From positions 1-32,577 of IMG/VR virus record IMGVR_UViG_3300009027_000016: a DNA stretch of 32,577 bases. One strand, given 5' to 3'. A program made the translations under genes and the position numbers. The notes under the pieces are model-generated. The model had not been told where the DNA came from. It saw only the letters and a program-made list of their open reading frames with translations, and ran no database searches. Shown piece by piece: positions 15,968-24,744 of this stretch; position 1 is the stretch's first letter; every line of letters starts with the position of its first letter. Source of the stretch: a virus.

Positions 15968-17437
15968 TTACATTTCAACAATCAGTTTGATATCTTCAAT
16001 CTGATCAGCGGCACGTGTTACTGCACCTCTGTTTTCAATGTACATAATCTTCCCTGTAAATCTTTCTACTTCAGGGTGAGTTGTACTCACGGCACTTCCA
16101 CCAGTTGTTGCAACCTGTACACCGTCAACATAGATAGTGTCACTATTTGCGAAGTCAACATATTGACCGCCTGAGTTTGCAACTGGAATGTGTGATACAA
16201 CGTTAGTTGATGCATCAACTGATACTACTCTTGATACTGCAGCACTTGAACCGTTTGAGTTTGCATTCATGATTATATCATCAACACTAATGTTACCCAC
16301 TGACGATACAGTGATTTCGTTGTATGCAGTAAGTGAATCACTTGTTGATACAGTTGTTGTACCTTTAGCAAATGGGTCTTGAATTAAACCAATTCGTCTA
16401 AAATCGTTATCTGTTGGGAAGTCACCTGAACCTTCGTTGAACTCAAGTCTTGAGTTAACGATAATATAGTTACCACCAAGTTCTTCAACTGGATTAGCAC
16501 CATGTCCATATATGGGTGAAATAATTACTTTTGCAGTTGCGTTTGCACCTGAACCAATACCTGTGATTCCATTGATATCAATTGATGCACGTTTGTAACC
16601 TGAACCTGCAGTTGTTACAGTGATATGAGTTACAACATTACCTGAAACGTGAACTGTACATTCACCGTTTTGACCGTCTCCTAGGATTGCAACACCAGTG
16701 TAGTCGTTATCGTTATAACCTGACCCACCGTTTGTTACTTCAATGTGATGGACAGCACCATCAACTGCTTGGTTCTCAACATCCCATAGAGATGAACCGT
16801 CATCGGTGGCAGCAGTACCGATTCCTGTTTCACCATCTACTTCAGTTTGAGCACCTAATGTCTTAACTGGAATAAAATCGTTTGTTACGAATTTGATTGT
16901 ATCGGATGCACCGATTGTGTACATATACTTCCATAGGTAACCTCTACCACCAGCTGCATTTGTATCAGATGTTTCAACTAATGCAGTAGGACTTGTACCT
17001 GTTGGTTTGACTGTTGATGCAATTACAGCACCACTTGAATCTCTACCAGTTCTAATACACTTGTAGACGTGATACTCATCAGTAATTACATAAAATCTTG
17101 AGTCATATAAGTTAGTTGCACCTGATGCTACTGCAGTATTTGAAGTTGAGATGTCATGTTGATACTCATCATATGATGTTGCACCTGTTGAATCATAGTT
17201 TCTTCTTACCAAACCATGTGTCACGTCAGAAGGTGCAACCTTCTTAAGTGCAATCATGTCTGCAAATGCATCTATCTCTTCACCAACTGCATTAGCAGGT
17301 GAAGGGGGTGAATTTTCATCAGTCCAATCGAATGAACGTCCTATAAAAATATACGTTGATGAAGCTGATTCATCAAAGTCTTCTTTGAATTGTCTCGCAT
17401 TATGAGTACGAAACTTTTCGGTTATAATTGCTGCCAT
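15968..17437 (-). CDS. 8: baseplate wedge protein, gp8-like
   Basis: A 489-residue protein beginning MAAIITEKFRTHNARQFKED with YIFIGRSFDW at 29-38. It then has FYVITDEYHVYKCIRTG and GYLWKYMYTIGASDTIKFV at about 165-185. This is the pattern of proteins annotated as baseplate wedge gp8 in marine T4-like phages. It is longer than T4 gp8 (334 aa). The extra length includes Gly-rich beta repeats of the form GGSGYNDNDY...ILGDG and AGSGYKRASI...ING (residues ~235-290). It is placed after the gp7-like gene, as in T4 order 6-7-8. It has a good AGGAG and two late promoters just upstream. In the virion it would sit in the wedge with gp6, gp7, gp25 and gp53. Confidence 0.8.
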   Translation of the reverse strand: MAAIITEKFRTHNARQFKEDFDESASSTYIFIGRSFDWTDENSPPSPANAVGEEIDAFADMIALKKVAPSDVTHGLVRRNYDSTGATSYDEYQHDISTSNTAVASGATNLYDSRFYVITDEYHVYKCIRTGRDSSGAVIASTVKPTGTSPTALVETSDTNAAGGRGYLWKYMYTIGASDTIKFVTNDFIPVKTLGAQTEVDGETGIGTAATDDGSSLWDVENQAVDGAVHHIEVTNGGSGYNDNDYTGVAILGDGQNGECTVHVSGNVVTHITVTTAGSGYKRASIDINGITGIGSGANATAKVIISPIYGHGANPVEELGGNYIIVNSRLEFNEGSGDFPTDNDFRRIGLIQDPFAKGTTTVSTSDSLTAYNEITVSSVGNISVDDIIMNANSNGSSAAVSRVVSVDASTNVVSHIPVANSGGQYVDFANSDTIYVDGVQVATTGGSAVSTTHPEVERFTGKIMYIENRGAVTRAADQIEDIKLIVEM

Positions 17438-17452
17438 TTCTATCTCCTAAGA

Positions 17453-17472
17453 TATTTATCTAACTATTTATA
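17453..17472 (-). promoter_or_regulatory. double late promoter before gp8-like gene
   Basis: A perfect TATAAATA (17465-17472) and a GATAAATA (17453-17460) lie in tandem between the gp7-like stop and the gp8-like start. The first gives a leader of about 22 bases containing AGGAG. The second would start within or next to the Shine-Dalgarno, so the upstream copy is probably the functional one. Confidence 0.7.
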
Positions 17473-17475
17473 TAC

Positions 17476-20400
17476 TTATGCAGACTTTACATAAGTACTA
17501 AATGCAATATTTGTTCTTTTTCTTTCATGAAGAGGGTAATCAGGTATTACAGTATCAGGATAGTAATAACTAAAGTCTGATATTCGGATACCTTCTGATT
17601 TGGATTCTTCTTTTAGGAATGCACCTGTTCCATCTTCTAGTATAAAATCATCAGAGTCAGTCTCATCTTTTAAGTAATAAGCGATGTTATATGTCCTCTG
17701 ACCTTGAATAGTATTTAGTGTACGGAATGTGTGTCCCAGTGGAACAAACGTACTGATATTATTCTCTGAAGACTGTTCGTGTACAAGTACACTGCCGTCT
17801 TCCATAATCATTCTATGATAATCTTCTGTATATATTTCATTATCAAATAAGTCAATTGACCTTTCTGAAACGAAGTACTCAAACTCTACTGGTTCTGTTG
17901 CAGATTCTAGTGTTGCAATGTCACCATCTTCCAGTAACATTCTGTCACCGTTACAATCTTTAACTATAGCATGTTCGTTTGGTTCAAATCTTAAATGATG
18001 AACATGTTCTTCCATCTCGATTCTACTACCATCCTCTAAGACTAGTACCTCATCTTCTTGTGTAAAGACTGAGAAAATTTTACCTTGGTCTGAAGGTCTT
18101 CTTTCAGGAACTGAAGCAAAAGAGTTGATAGGTGTTAAGTATTCATCATTATCATCTGCACGACATAAGTTCAAGACTGTCATTGCATCGTCAAGTCTTG
18201 GTGAATACTGTATAGGTGTATGTGCAAATGAGTTTATAACATTAACATTAAAGTGTCTGTTCTTATGAGAAGTGTCGTAGTACTCTGACCTTGCACCAAA
18301 GTCAATACCAGCTGGGTTTGTTACTGTTGATGCAATTAACACTCCACTGTTATCTACTGCAGGTATGTTATCTTCGAGTCCTGCATCTAACAATACAACC
18401 AGTGGGTCAGGTGAAGTGTCTTCCATACGGAAGTAATTGGTATCACCTAATCTCCAACCTGTTGTTTGTTCTTCTAATAATGGTTTGCCACCATCTTCAA
18501 ATACGATATCTCCATGTGGGAAGAAGTCGTGTAACTCAATTTCTCTTGATGAATTGTAGAATGCATCAGGGATATTTGTTGTGTCTCTATCTAATAATAG
18601 ATAATCATTTCTTGTATCAGGGATGTCTTCGATGTGGTCTGTATCATTGATGAGGATTCTACTTCCATCCTCATAAAGCAGTTGTCCCTCACCTGTATCA
18701 CCGTGAATAATGATAGTAGGACGGAATATAACTTCAACGTTTAATGAGTTATCTACATCGTCTCTTGTTTCAATGTTAACGTTCTGCAATGAATCGTCTG
18801 CAGAAATGATACCTGCAGTTTCATCTGAAACCACAACGTTTTTAATTGCAACCTCACCAAAGAATATGTGACCTGCAGGGTGGAGTAAATCCTTAACAGC
18901 ACTTCTCCACTTGTTAATTGACTCACCAATCTTGACAACATATGAGTGTGTCTGATAGAATAAACCATCGTGGATGTTTGATGCTGATGCATCAAGTGTA
19001 CTCTTATCTCCTAAGAGTTGTTCTTCAATAAGACCTTCACCACCAAAGTTACCTCTACCATCAAATCTGTTATTTCTTAATACAACGAATGAATCTGTAA
19101 GATTGAAGTTAACAGTTTCTTCGTCTAAGAAGTCACCATTTAAATCAGTGTATATAAGGATATGTCTGTCTGCATCATAAGATACAACGGTTGCAGTTGT
19201 GCCTGATACTGCACCTGTTAATTCTATACCTGTTGTTAAATTTGTTGTCGGTGTTTTGATTAACATTGGGTGTTGTGAGGATGGTGCAATAAGACCGTCT
19301 TCACTAAAGTTATAACCCTGTTCTTCTACGTTAACTGAACCTACACCACCAATAGTACTTGACCATGCAAATAGTTTTGCACCTGTACCACTAGAAACAT
19401 TGACCTGTTCCATAGTTTGTGTAGTTTCAGATGTTCCACCAACAATTTGTTTACCAGCAAGGAATGTACCTGTATCAGTTGACCTTCTTGCAATAACTAA
19501 ACGACCTTCTTTCTTTTCTATTCTAATAAGAAGACCTGTTGCAGTAGTTACACCTGATTCTGATTGATTTACCTGTTCACCGATTTGATACCCTGTAGCA
19601 TTTTCTACATAAACGTATCCGCCTGGATACACTTTTGGTATCTTTCTATAACCGACACCTTCATCGATTATATTGATTGTTCTGATTGCAGAGTTTGTTG
19701 TTTCTAAGTTTGCACGTGTACCATCTTCGTATACTAGATTGTTAAACTCTTGATAGATGTCTACTTGTTGTCCTACACTCAACCCACTGTTGAATGTAAT
19801 TCTATCGTTTTTCTTTGCATATCCATAAGTGACATCTGCTTCTTGGTATTCGATACCATCAACAAATACTCTAACTTTTTGGTCATTAAAGATTAGTCTG
19901 TTACCGTAATTGTCTCTACCATTGAATAGTGTTTGTCCTGCAGTTGCAGTGAATTCAAATTGTCCATACACATCTTTGTTCTCTAAGATGATTTCATCAC
20001 CAACTGAACCGATAACAGCATGTGCATTACTACCGCCAGTTTCCCTGTTGTCAAATACAACTAACTGTGGTAAACCAATTTGAAGAATAGAGTTATCAGT
20101 AAGTGCAAGTGGTTTACTTACAATCATCGATAGTCTATCTTCTGCGATAGACACTACCCTCACTCTTTGAATGTTTGTACCAAATACTTCTTGTCCAACT
20201 CTGATTGAACTGTCCAGTTCAGTAGAGAACATTAAGTGTGTTGATGATTCTGAGTATTCTGTTACACAATATGAATTGTCTTCGTATTGTATTTCAAAAC
20301 CATCTTCAGTTATCATTTGGTCTACTGTACCTTCTGTTACAGCAGAATATGTGTTATAATAACCATTACCACCATCTTCGATATAGATTTTTTCTACACC

Positions 20401-21870
20401 GCCAGAATTTACTGCATCAACAATTGTTCTTGCTGTTACAGCATCTTTATCTCTATTACCACCAACGAAATCTAATCTGTTATTAATTTCATACAGAGAA
20501 CCTCTATCGCTGTTCTCTGAAATTAAACCTTCACTCGCCTTTCTTATTATTGTACCATCAGGCACATCTGTTTCTAATCCAGTTCCATGTGGTGAACTAA
20601 GTCTTTCTAATACAAGTGTTGCAGATTCTATAATCTCAATAATACGATATTGTGTACTGTGATTATCGAACTCAACAATGTCACCTCTATCAAAAGTTCC
20701 AATGTAATTTGCTGATAGAGTGTTGATTCCTACTTTTTGTTTGTCTGCAATTACAGCACCTGCAGTCACTGATTGTACTACTGTCTCTATTACAATGTTA
20801 TCACCTTCATCTGTAACGAAGTATATTGATGACTTATCAAAGTTCACATCATTGATAACACCTAAGACACGTGCAGTAACATTGGTAACACCATCTCTAT
20901 CTACTAGGTTTACAATTGAACCTTCAGTGAATGTGCCAATATGATTGTCTGTGATTTCTATTGAGTAGATACCCTTGTCTGTTTCTAAGTTGTAGACGTT
21001 TTCTACAATCGACTCTGCTTCAATAAAATCAGAACCTTGTGTGTATTGTACAATTTTATCTGTTGCAGAAGGGATAAGATTTTCATTATCCATTCTAACA
21101 ACCATACGTCTTTTCTGACTATGGTTTGATTCTGATATTTGAATAGTTTGGTCAAAGGGGTATCTAATTTCTGCATCTTCTCCGTAGAGAATACGCATAA
21201 GGAACTTTAATGATTCCTCTGTACCCTTCTTCTTGTATAGGGTACTAATGTTCTTAATTGCAAGTCTTTTATTCTGAACATTGTTAATGTTCAAAGACGG
21301 CACAAAATCTTTTTGGAAGTACTCTAAGAAAGATTCTGTAGTATGGTCAATATCTGAATAATCTAAGAGACGATTGTTTGCAAGGATAGTATTTTCTTTA
21401 AATGATTTAACCTTTGCAGTAAAGTTACCATCTCTACCAGTAACCGTTTCTCCTTTTGAGAAACCATTACCTGAAATTGTTTTTAGGTATAGTGTCTGAC
21501 CATTTACAACTCTAATTTCTGCAACGGAACCACTAACGGAACCATAAACATACTCTCCGATTTGGAAAGGAGTTACTTGAACACTATCGCCATTAAATTG
21601 TTTGGTTTTCTCCTGTACAATCTTAGAAGTGTAAGCATCAGGAGATGGTGCAACGGTATAGGGTTCCAAAAGAATGGAACCCTGCCCGTCTTCTAAGACA
21701 ATATCCCCAATCTCCTCAGGAGATTCGAGGACTAGTATTTCTGCTTCTAGAAACTCAAAGTATGCCTTCAGAAACTGTTCAAGTGCAGGTGACTCCTCCC
21801 TTACAAATTCAGGTAAGAGAGAGGGTAATCTGTGTGACAGTTTGTCGACAATTAACTTTTCGTGAGACAT
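17476..21870 (-). CDS. 7: baseplate wedge protein, gp7-like (1464 aa)
   Basis: A very large protein between gp6 and the gp8-like gene. Residues 1-45 are helical (MSHEKLIVDKLSHRLPSLLP, then EQFLKAYFEFLE). Residues ~165-240 include FLEYFQKDFVPSLN and an NISTLYKKKGTEESLKFLMR stretch followed by YGEDAEIRYP. All this is typical of the large wedge or fibre-like proteins that follow gp6 in marine T4-like phages. The body is beta-rich with GG-x-GY repeats (IEDGGNGYYNT, IIDEGVGYRKI, VEEQGYNF). The last ~400 residues hold six copies of an (L/I)-x-x-EDG-x4-E motif, with one more near residue 60 and one near 710. T4 gp7 is 1032 aa, so this one is enlarged. Assignment to gp7 rests mainly on position and the N-terminal half. 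The start ATG lies 20 bases from the preceding stop, with a weak AAGG upstream. Confidence 0.72.
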   Translation of the reverse strand: MSHEKLIVDKLSHRLPSLLPEFVREESPALEQFLKAYFEFLEAEILVLESPEEIGDIVLEDGQGSILLEPYTVAPSPDAYTSKIVQEKTKQFNGDSVQVTPFQIGEYVYGSVSGSVAEIRVVNGQTLYLKTISGNGFSKGETVTGRDGNFTAKVKSFKENTILANNRLLDYSDIDHTTESFLEYFQKDFVPSLNINNVQNKRLAIKNISTLYKKKGTEESLKFLMRILYGEDAEIRYPFDQTIQISESNHSQKRRMVVRMDNENLIPSATDKIVQYTQGSDFIEAESIVENVYNLETDKGIYSIEITDNHIGTFTEGSIVNLVDRDGVTNVTARVLGVINDVNFDKSSIYFVTDEGDNIVIETVVQSVTAGAVIADKQKVGINTLSANYIGTFDRGDIVEFDNHSTQYRIIEIIESATLVLERLSSPHGTGLETDVPDGTIIRKASEGLISENSDRGSLYEINNRLDFVGGNRDKDAVTARTIVDAVNSGGVEKIYIEDGGNGYYNTYSAVTEGTVDQMITEDGFEIQYEDNSYCVTEYSESSTHLMFSTELDSSIRVGQEVFGTNIQRVRVVSIAEDRLSMIVSKPLALTDNSILQIGLPQLVVFDNRETGGSNAHAVIGSVGDEIILENKDVYGQFEFTATAGQTLFNGRDNYGNRLIFNDQKVRVFVDGIEYQEADVTYGYAKKNDRITFNSGLSVGQQVDIYQEFNNLVYEDGTRANLETTNSAIRTINIIDEGVGYRKIPKVYPGGYVYVENATGYQIGEQVNQSESGVTTATGLLIRIEKKEGRLVIARRSTDTGTFLAGKQIVGGTSETTQTMEQVNVSSGTGAKLFAWSSTIGGVGSVNVEEQGYNFSEDGLIAPSSQHPMLIKTPTTNLTTGIELTGAVSGTTATVVSYDADRHILIYTDLNGDFLDEETVNFNLTDSFVVLRNNRFDGRGNFGGEGLIEEQLLGDKSTLDASASNIHDGLFYQTHSYVVKIGESINKWRSAVKDLLHPAGHIFFGEVAIKNVVVSDETAGIISADDSLQNVNIETRDDVDNSLNVEVIFRPTIIIHGDTGEGQLLYEDGSRILINDTDHIEDIPDTRNDYLLLDRDTTNIPDAFYNSSREIELHDFFPHGDIVFEDGGKPLLEEQTTGWRLGDTNYFRMEDTSPDPLVVLLDAGLEDNIPAVDNSGVLIASTVTNPAGIDFGARSEYYDTSHKNRHFNVNVINSFAHTPIQYSPRLDDAMTVLNLCRADDNDEYLTPINSFASVPERRPSDQGKIFSVFTQEDEVLVLEDGSRIEMEEHVHHLRFEPNEHAIVKDCNGDRMLLEDGDIATLESATEPVEFEYFVSERSIDLFDNEIYTEDYHRMIMEDGSVLVHEQSSENNISTFVPLGHTFRTLNTIQGQRTYNIAYYLKDETDSDDFILEDGTGAFLKEESKSEGIRISDFSYYYPDTVIPDYPLHERKRTNIAFSTYVKSA

Positions 21871-21890
21871 CTAGAAACTATACCTTATTA

Positions 21891-22367
21891 TTAAGAATTG
21901 TTGATTGTAGCACCTGAGTTTGCAACTGGTAACCATACGGAACCATTCCAAACTAAGATACAACCTTCACCCTGTGCATTCAACACTATTTGTGGTGCAG
22001 AAACACTTGAATCATGCCATGATGAAACAGTGATGTTAGCTGCAAATGATGATGCCATTCCTGAACAAGATAAGAACTTAATCTGACCTGTATCTGTACC
22101 GTCATCTAATGTGAAAGCAACGTCTGCAGTGAATGATGAACCATCTACAATAGTTGTTGATGATGCAGCCAAGTCTGTCGCAGCTGATGATTCAGTTACG
22201 ATGTCATTGATTGCAAGGTGAGTTGGTACGTTTTCAAAAAGTTGACCAATAGTCATCTTCTTGTTTACTGGTGTACCGCCAGGGTTATCTACGATATGCA
22301 ACAAATCATCTGATCCAATATCTGAATCTGCGACTGATGATAACGCACTAATTTTTTTATCTGCCAT
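21891..22367 (-). CDS. small fibre-like virion protein inserted between gp6 and gp7 (158 aa)
   Basis: It begins MADKKISALSSVADSDIGSDDLLHIVD and continues with TPVNKKMTIGQLFENVP. This N-terminal signature is shared by small virion proteins across marine phages. Residues ~70-158 are beta-rich and end LVWNGSVWLPVANSGA, which resembles the end domain of some phage head or tail fibres. A strong Shine-Dalgarno (AGGAGG) precedes the ATG. T4 has no gene between 6 and 7, so this is an accessory insertion in the core wedge block. The function is probably a decoration or fibre subunit; this is inferred. Confidence 0.75.
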   Translation of the reverse strand: MADKKISALSSVADSDIGSDDLLHIVDNPGGTPVNKKMTIGQLFENVPTHLAINDIVTESSAATDLAASSTTIVDGSSFTADVAFTLDDGTDTGQIKFLSCSGMASSFAANITVSSWHDSSVSAPQIVLNAQGEGCILVWNGSVWLPVANSGATINNS

Positions 22368-22399
22368 TCTATTTTCCTCCTAAAATCCAATTGAATGGG

Positions 22400-22431
22400 A
22401 AACTACTCAGGGGACTCCTGACCACGTGTTT
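22400..22431 (-). other. interrupted hairpin in the gp6-downstream leader
   Basis: A TCAGG/CCTGA stem (22407-22411 with 22417-22421, loop of five) is flanked by an outer AAAC/GTTT pair. It lies in the 70-base gap between gp6 and the 158-aa gene, upstream of its AGGAGG. There is no U-run and no late promoter. It may be an RNA processing or stability element. Confidence 0.3.
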
Positions 22432-22437
22432 CATAAG

Positions 22438-24309
22438 TTAATAATTTGTACTAGATGTTGAACGATATCCAACACCAGCACTACTTTCACCACTTGCGAT
22501 GGTGTCTACTTCACCTTTGACTTTCACATCATCAACTGATATGTCAATCAAACTACCCCTTGTTGCAACGACATCGTTACCGTCAGGAATAATAGTGAAG
22601 TCAATCGTACTATCAACATTAACCGTTGAGGTGAATGTGATGGCATTGATTGTAATTTTTCCACTGGAATACTCAATAGTACCAGCAGCACTGTCTTGAT
22701 AAATTCTTGTTGAACCTGATAGGTAGTATCTTCTTAGATTACCAGCACCATCTTCGTCAAAGTATTGTGTATTTACAGAATCACCTTGTATCTTAAAACC
22801 TGTGGATGATACAACACCACCACCTGCTTTATTGTGATTGTCATGAGGGTTATACAATGCATTACCAAAGTTTACAGTGTATCCCTTTTCTGCGTTAATA
22901 CTTGCAGTCAAATTCTTTTTCAATCTAACATTAGTTGTGTTAGAAAGGATTGCAGTATTTGATGCATCGATTGATTGTAATAGTTTTGAATGTCTAAACA
23001 CTGAATCAAAATTGTTTAGATTAGTTGCATCAAATTCATTGATTGCATTGGTCACTATGTTTTCCAATTCACCTACCGATAGGTCAGTATTCTTTGCATT
23101 ATATTTGAAAGTAGTTGATAAAAGAATCTTAGTGATTTCAGGTTCGACAATAATAGGTCTTACTGTTAAAATGTTTAGTGCCTTTAATTTGTCTACTACT
23201 GTTTTCTTTTCTGTGTCTGATAGATAGTCTGCATTGTTTGGTTTGATTGCAAGGAACACTTTACCATACTCAGGTGGGTCATTGTCTTCACCACCCCACA
23301 CTGCAACTGCATCTGCATTCGGATAATACTCACTGACCTTTGCTTTGTAGTCATTCAATGTTACCAGTCTGTTTTGTGAAGTGTAGAATTTGTTTGCTTT
23401 AAACTTGATAGACTCAATTGATTCTTTCTCTGCACCACCTGTTGAACTCTGTTTAGTTGTAATAACTGCATCAAAGAAACCGTTGATACCACTCTGCATG
23501 TTGAAGATGTTTGCACCATCAGCATGTTCTTCATCTACCACAATATAAGTTACAGTGATGAGGTCACCGTCTTTTAATCTCTTACCTAATACACCGTCAC
23601 CAAAATAAATCTCTGTAAACTGTTCATCATTCTCTTGAGCGTAATACACTCTTGATTCAGTGTTGATGTTTGAGATATCTGTAGACAAAGTGTAGGTTTC
23701 TATATCACCATTTGAATCTACAGTAACTGTGATGTGTGACTTGTCAACTCTACTATTTGATAACACATACTTTGGATTTTGTATTTGATTATCATGTATG
23801 TACTTGTCGGTTACATACTGACCTTGTACTAAGTTTACATCAGAATAAAAATAATTTGTTTTGTTTTGTTGAGGTCTTACTGAACTAGGTACAACAAACT
23901 CATAAGTTGTACCGTCATATGAAGTACTAAAGATAGCACCCCTTTGAAGAATCATATTTGTAGTTGATGGTAATGACCCATCAGGATTTCTTACATTTCT
24001 TAGATTAATATCTACAATTGCAGAAGAACATTTTTCTGATGCAGGTGTAAACCCTAAGTCCTTTGCACGTGACACTACATTCTTTCTAATTTGTGCAGAG
24101 TCTAAGAATAACTCTGAAGCTGCAATGTTTGTGTTTACTGCACTGATATGTGATGAGTATGCAAGTAAGTCAATAAGCATAGACATTGTTGACCCTTCGA
24201 AGTCATAGTCTTTGAATTTCTCTTGACCTTTTAGATAAGACTTGAGATTAAGTGCAATCTCATCGAAGTCTAAATCGGATACATTAATTTTTGAACTGTC
24301 TATTGCCAT
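22438..24309 (-). CDS. 6: baseplate wedge protein gp6
   Basis: A 623-residue protein, close to T4 gp6 (660 aa). The N-terminus has a FDEIALNLKSYLKGQEKFKD segment followed by FEGSTMSMLIDLLAYSSH, and then NIAASELFLDSAQIRKNVVS with RAKDLGFTPAS. This is the typical gp6/baseplate J-like signature in which the first ~100 residues are helical and pack in the wedge dimer. Central residues contain VYYAQENDEQFTEIYFGDGV and GKRLKDGD, the standard J-type beta domain. A later KVSEYYPNADAVAVWGGED segment fits the same family. The C-terminal ~130 residues are beta-rich. The ATG overlaps the gp25 stop as TAATG, so it is coupled to gp25 as in many contractile-tail clusters. It forms the baseplate ring with gp7, gp25 and gp53. 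Confidence 0.93.
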   Translation of the reverse strand: MAIDSSKINVSDLDFDEIALNLKSYLKGQEKFKDYDFEGSTMSMLIDLLAYSSHISAVNTNIAASELFLDSAQIRKNVVSRAKDLGFTPASEKCSSAIVDINLRNVRNPDGSLPSTTNMILQRGAIFSTSYDGTTYEFVVPSSVRPQQNKTNYFYSDVNLVQGQYVTDKYIHDNQIQNPKYVLSNSRVDKSHITVTVDSNGDIETYTLSTDISNINTESRVYYAQENDEQFTEIYFGDGVLGKRLKDGDLITVTYIVVDEEHADGANIFNMQSGINGFFDAVITTKQSSTGGAEKESIESIKFKANKFYTSQNRLVTLNDYKAKVSEYYPNADAVAVWGGEDNDPPEYGKVFLAIKPNNADYLSDTEKKTVVDKLKALNILTVRPIIVEPEITKILLSTTFKYNAKNTDLSVGELENIVTNAINEFDATNLNNFDSVFRHSKLLQSIDASNTAILSNTTNVRLKKNLTASINAEKGYTVNFGNALYNPHDNHNKAGGGVVSSTGFKIQGDSVNTQYFDEDGAGNLRRYYLSGSTRIYQDSAAGTIEYSSGKITINAITFTSTVNVDSTIDFTIIPDGNDVVATRGSLIDISVDDVKVKGEVDTIASGESSAGVGYRSTSSTNY

Positions 24310-24731
24310 TATCGAACCCTAGTAATTGTGAAGTTTATCTGTTGACCCCTTAGTCCATTAACTATACTGTAGAAAACTGTTACGTCTAATTTATTATTAT
24401 CACCCAATGTATTAAAAGAAACATCTACGTCTCTTGCACGAGGTTCAAATCTTTCGATTTGTTCTTTGATTTTATTCTTAAGTCTTTTAACCTTACTAGT
24501 GGTGTCTAGTTCAAATAGATTATCTCTTACTGATGCACCGAAGTTAGGTTTAAAGGGTCTTTCATATTTATTCGTTTGTATAATGTTCCTAACAGCACGT
24601 CTAACTGCATCCGTGTCTTTACGAAGTGTAATATCACCTGTAATCGGATGAGGTTTAAAGGATAAATCCAAGTCTGCATATGCAGCTTTGGTGGCAATTG
24701 TCTTGCCTTCTGACTTTACGTAATCTACCAT
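24309..24731 (-). CDS. 25: baseplate wedge protein gp25 (lysozyme-like fold)
   Basis: 140 residues (T4 gp25 is 132). It has the gp25/W family pattern: DLDLSFKPHPITGDITLRKD, DAVRRAVRNIIQTNKYERPF, KPNFGASVRDNLFEL, and a final IKEQIERFEPRARDVDVSF segment. gp25 binds gp6 and the sheath initiator ring. The ATG lies exactly five bases after a perfect TATAAATA and has no Shine-Dalgarno, so a leaderless late message is predicted. It is followed by gp6 with a one-base stop/start overlap. Confidence 0.95.
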   Translation of the reverse strand: MVDYVKSEGKTIATKAAYADLDLSFKPHPITGDITLRKDTDAVRRAVRNIIQTNKYERPFKPNFGASVRDNLFELDTTSKVKRLKNKIKEQIERFEPRARDVDVSFNTLGDNNKLDVTVFYSIVNGLRGQQINFTITRVR

Positions 24732-24736
24732 GTAAC

Positions 24737-24744
24737 TATTTATA
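24737..24744 (-). promoter_or_regulatory. T4-type late promoter (perfect), leaderless geometry, before gp25
   Basis: An exact TATAAATA on the minus strand. Its TAA (24740-24742) is the stop codon of the upstream 862-aa gene. The spacer GTTAC is five bases, placing the predicted +1 on the A of the gp25 ATG. This is the same arrangement as at 5863-5870. Confidence 0.78.

Noticed and set aside
24565-24572. AATAAATA inside gp25 (minus strand)
   Set aside because: It is intragenic and about 260 bases from the next start; gp6 is already coupled to gp25 by TAATG, so chance is more likely.
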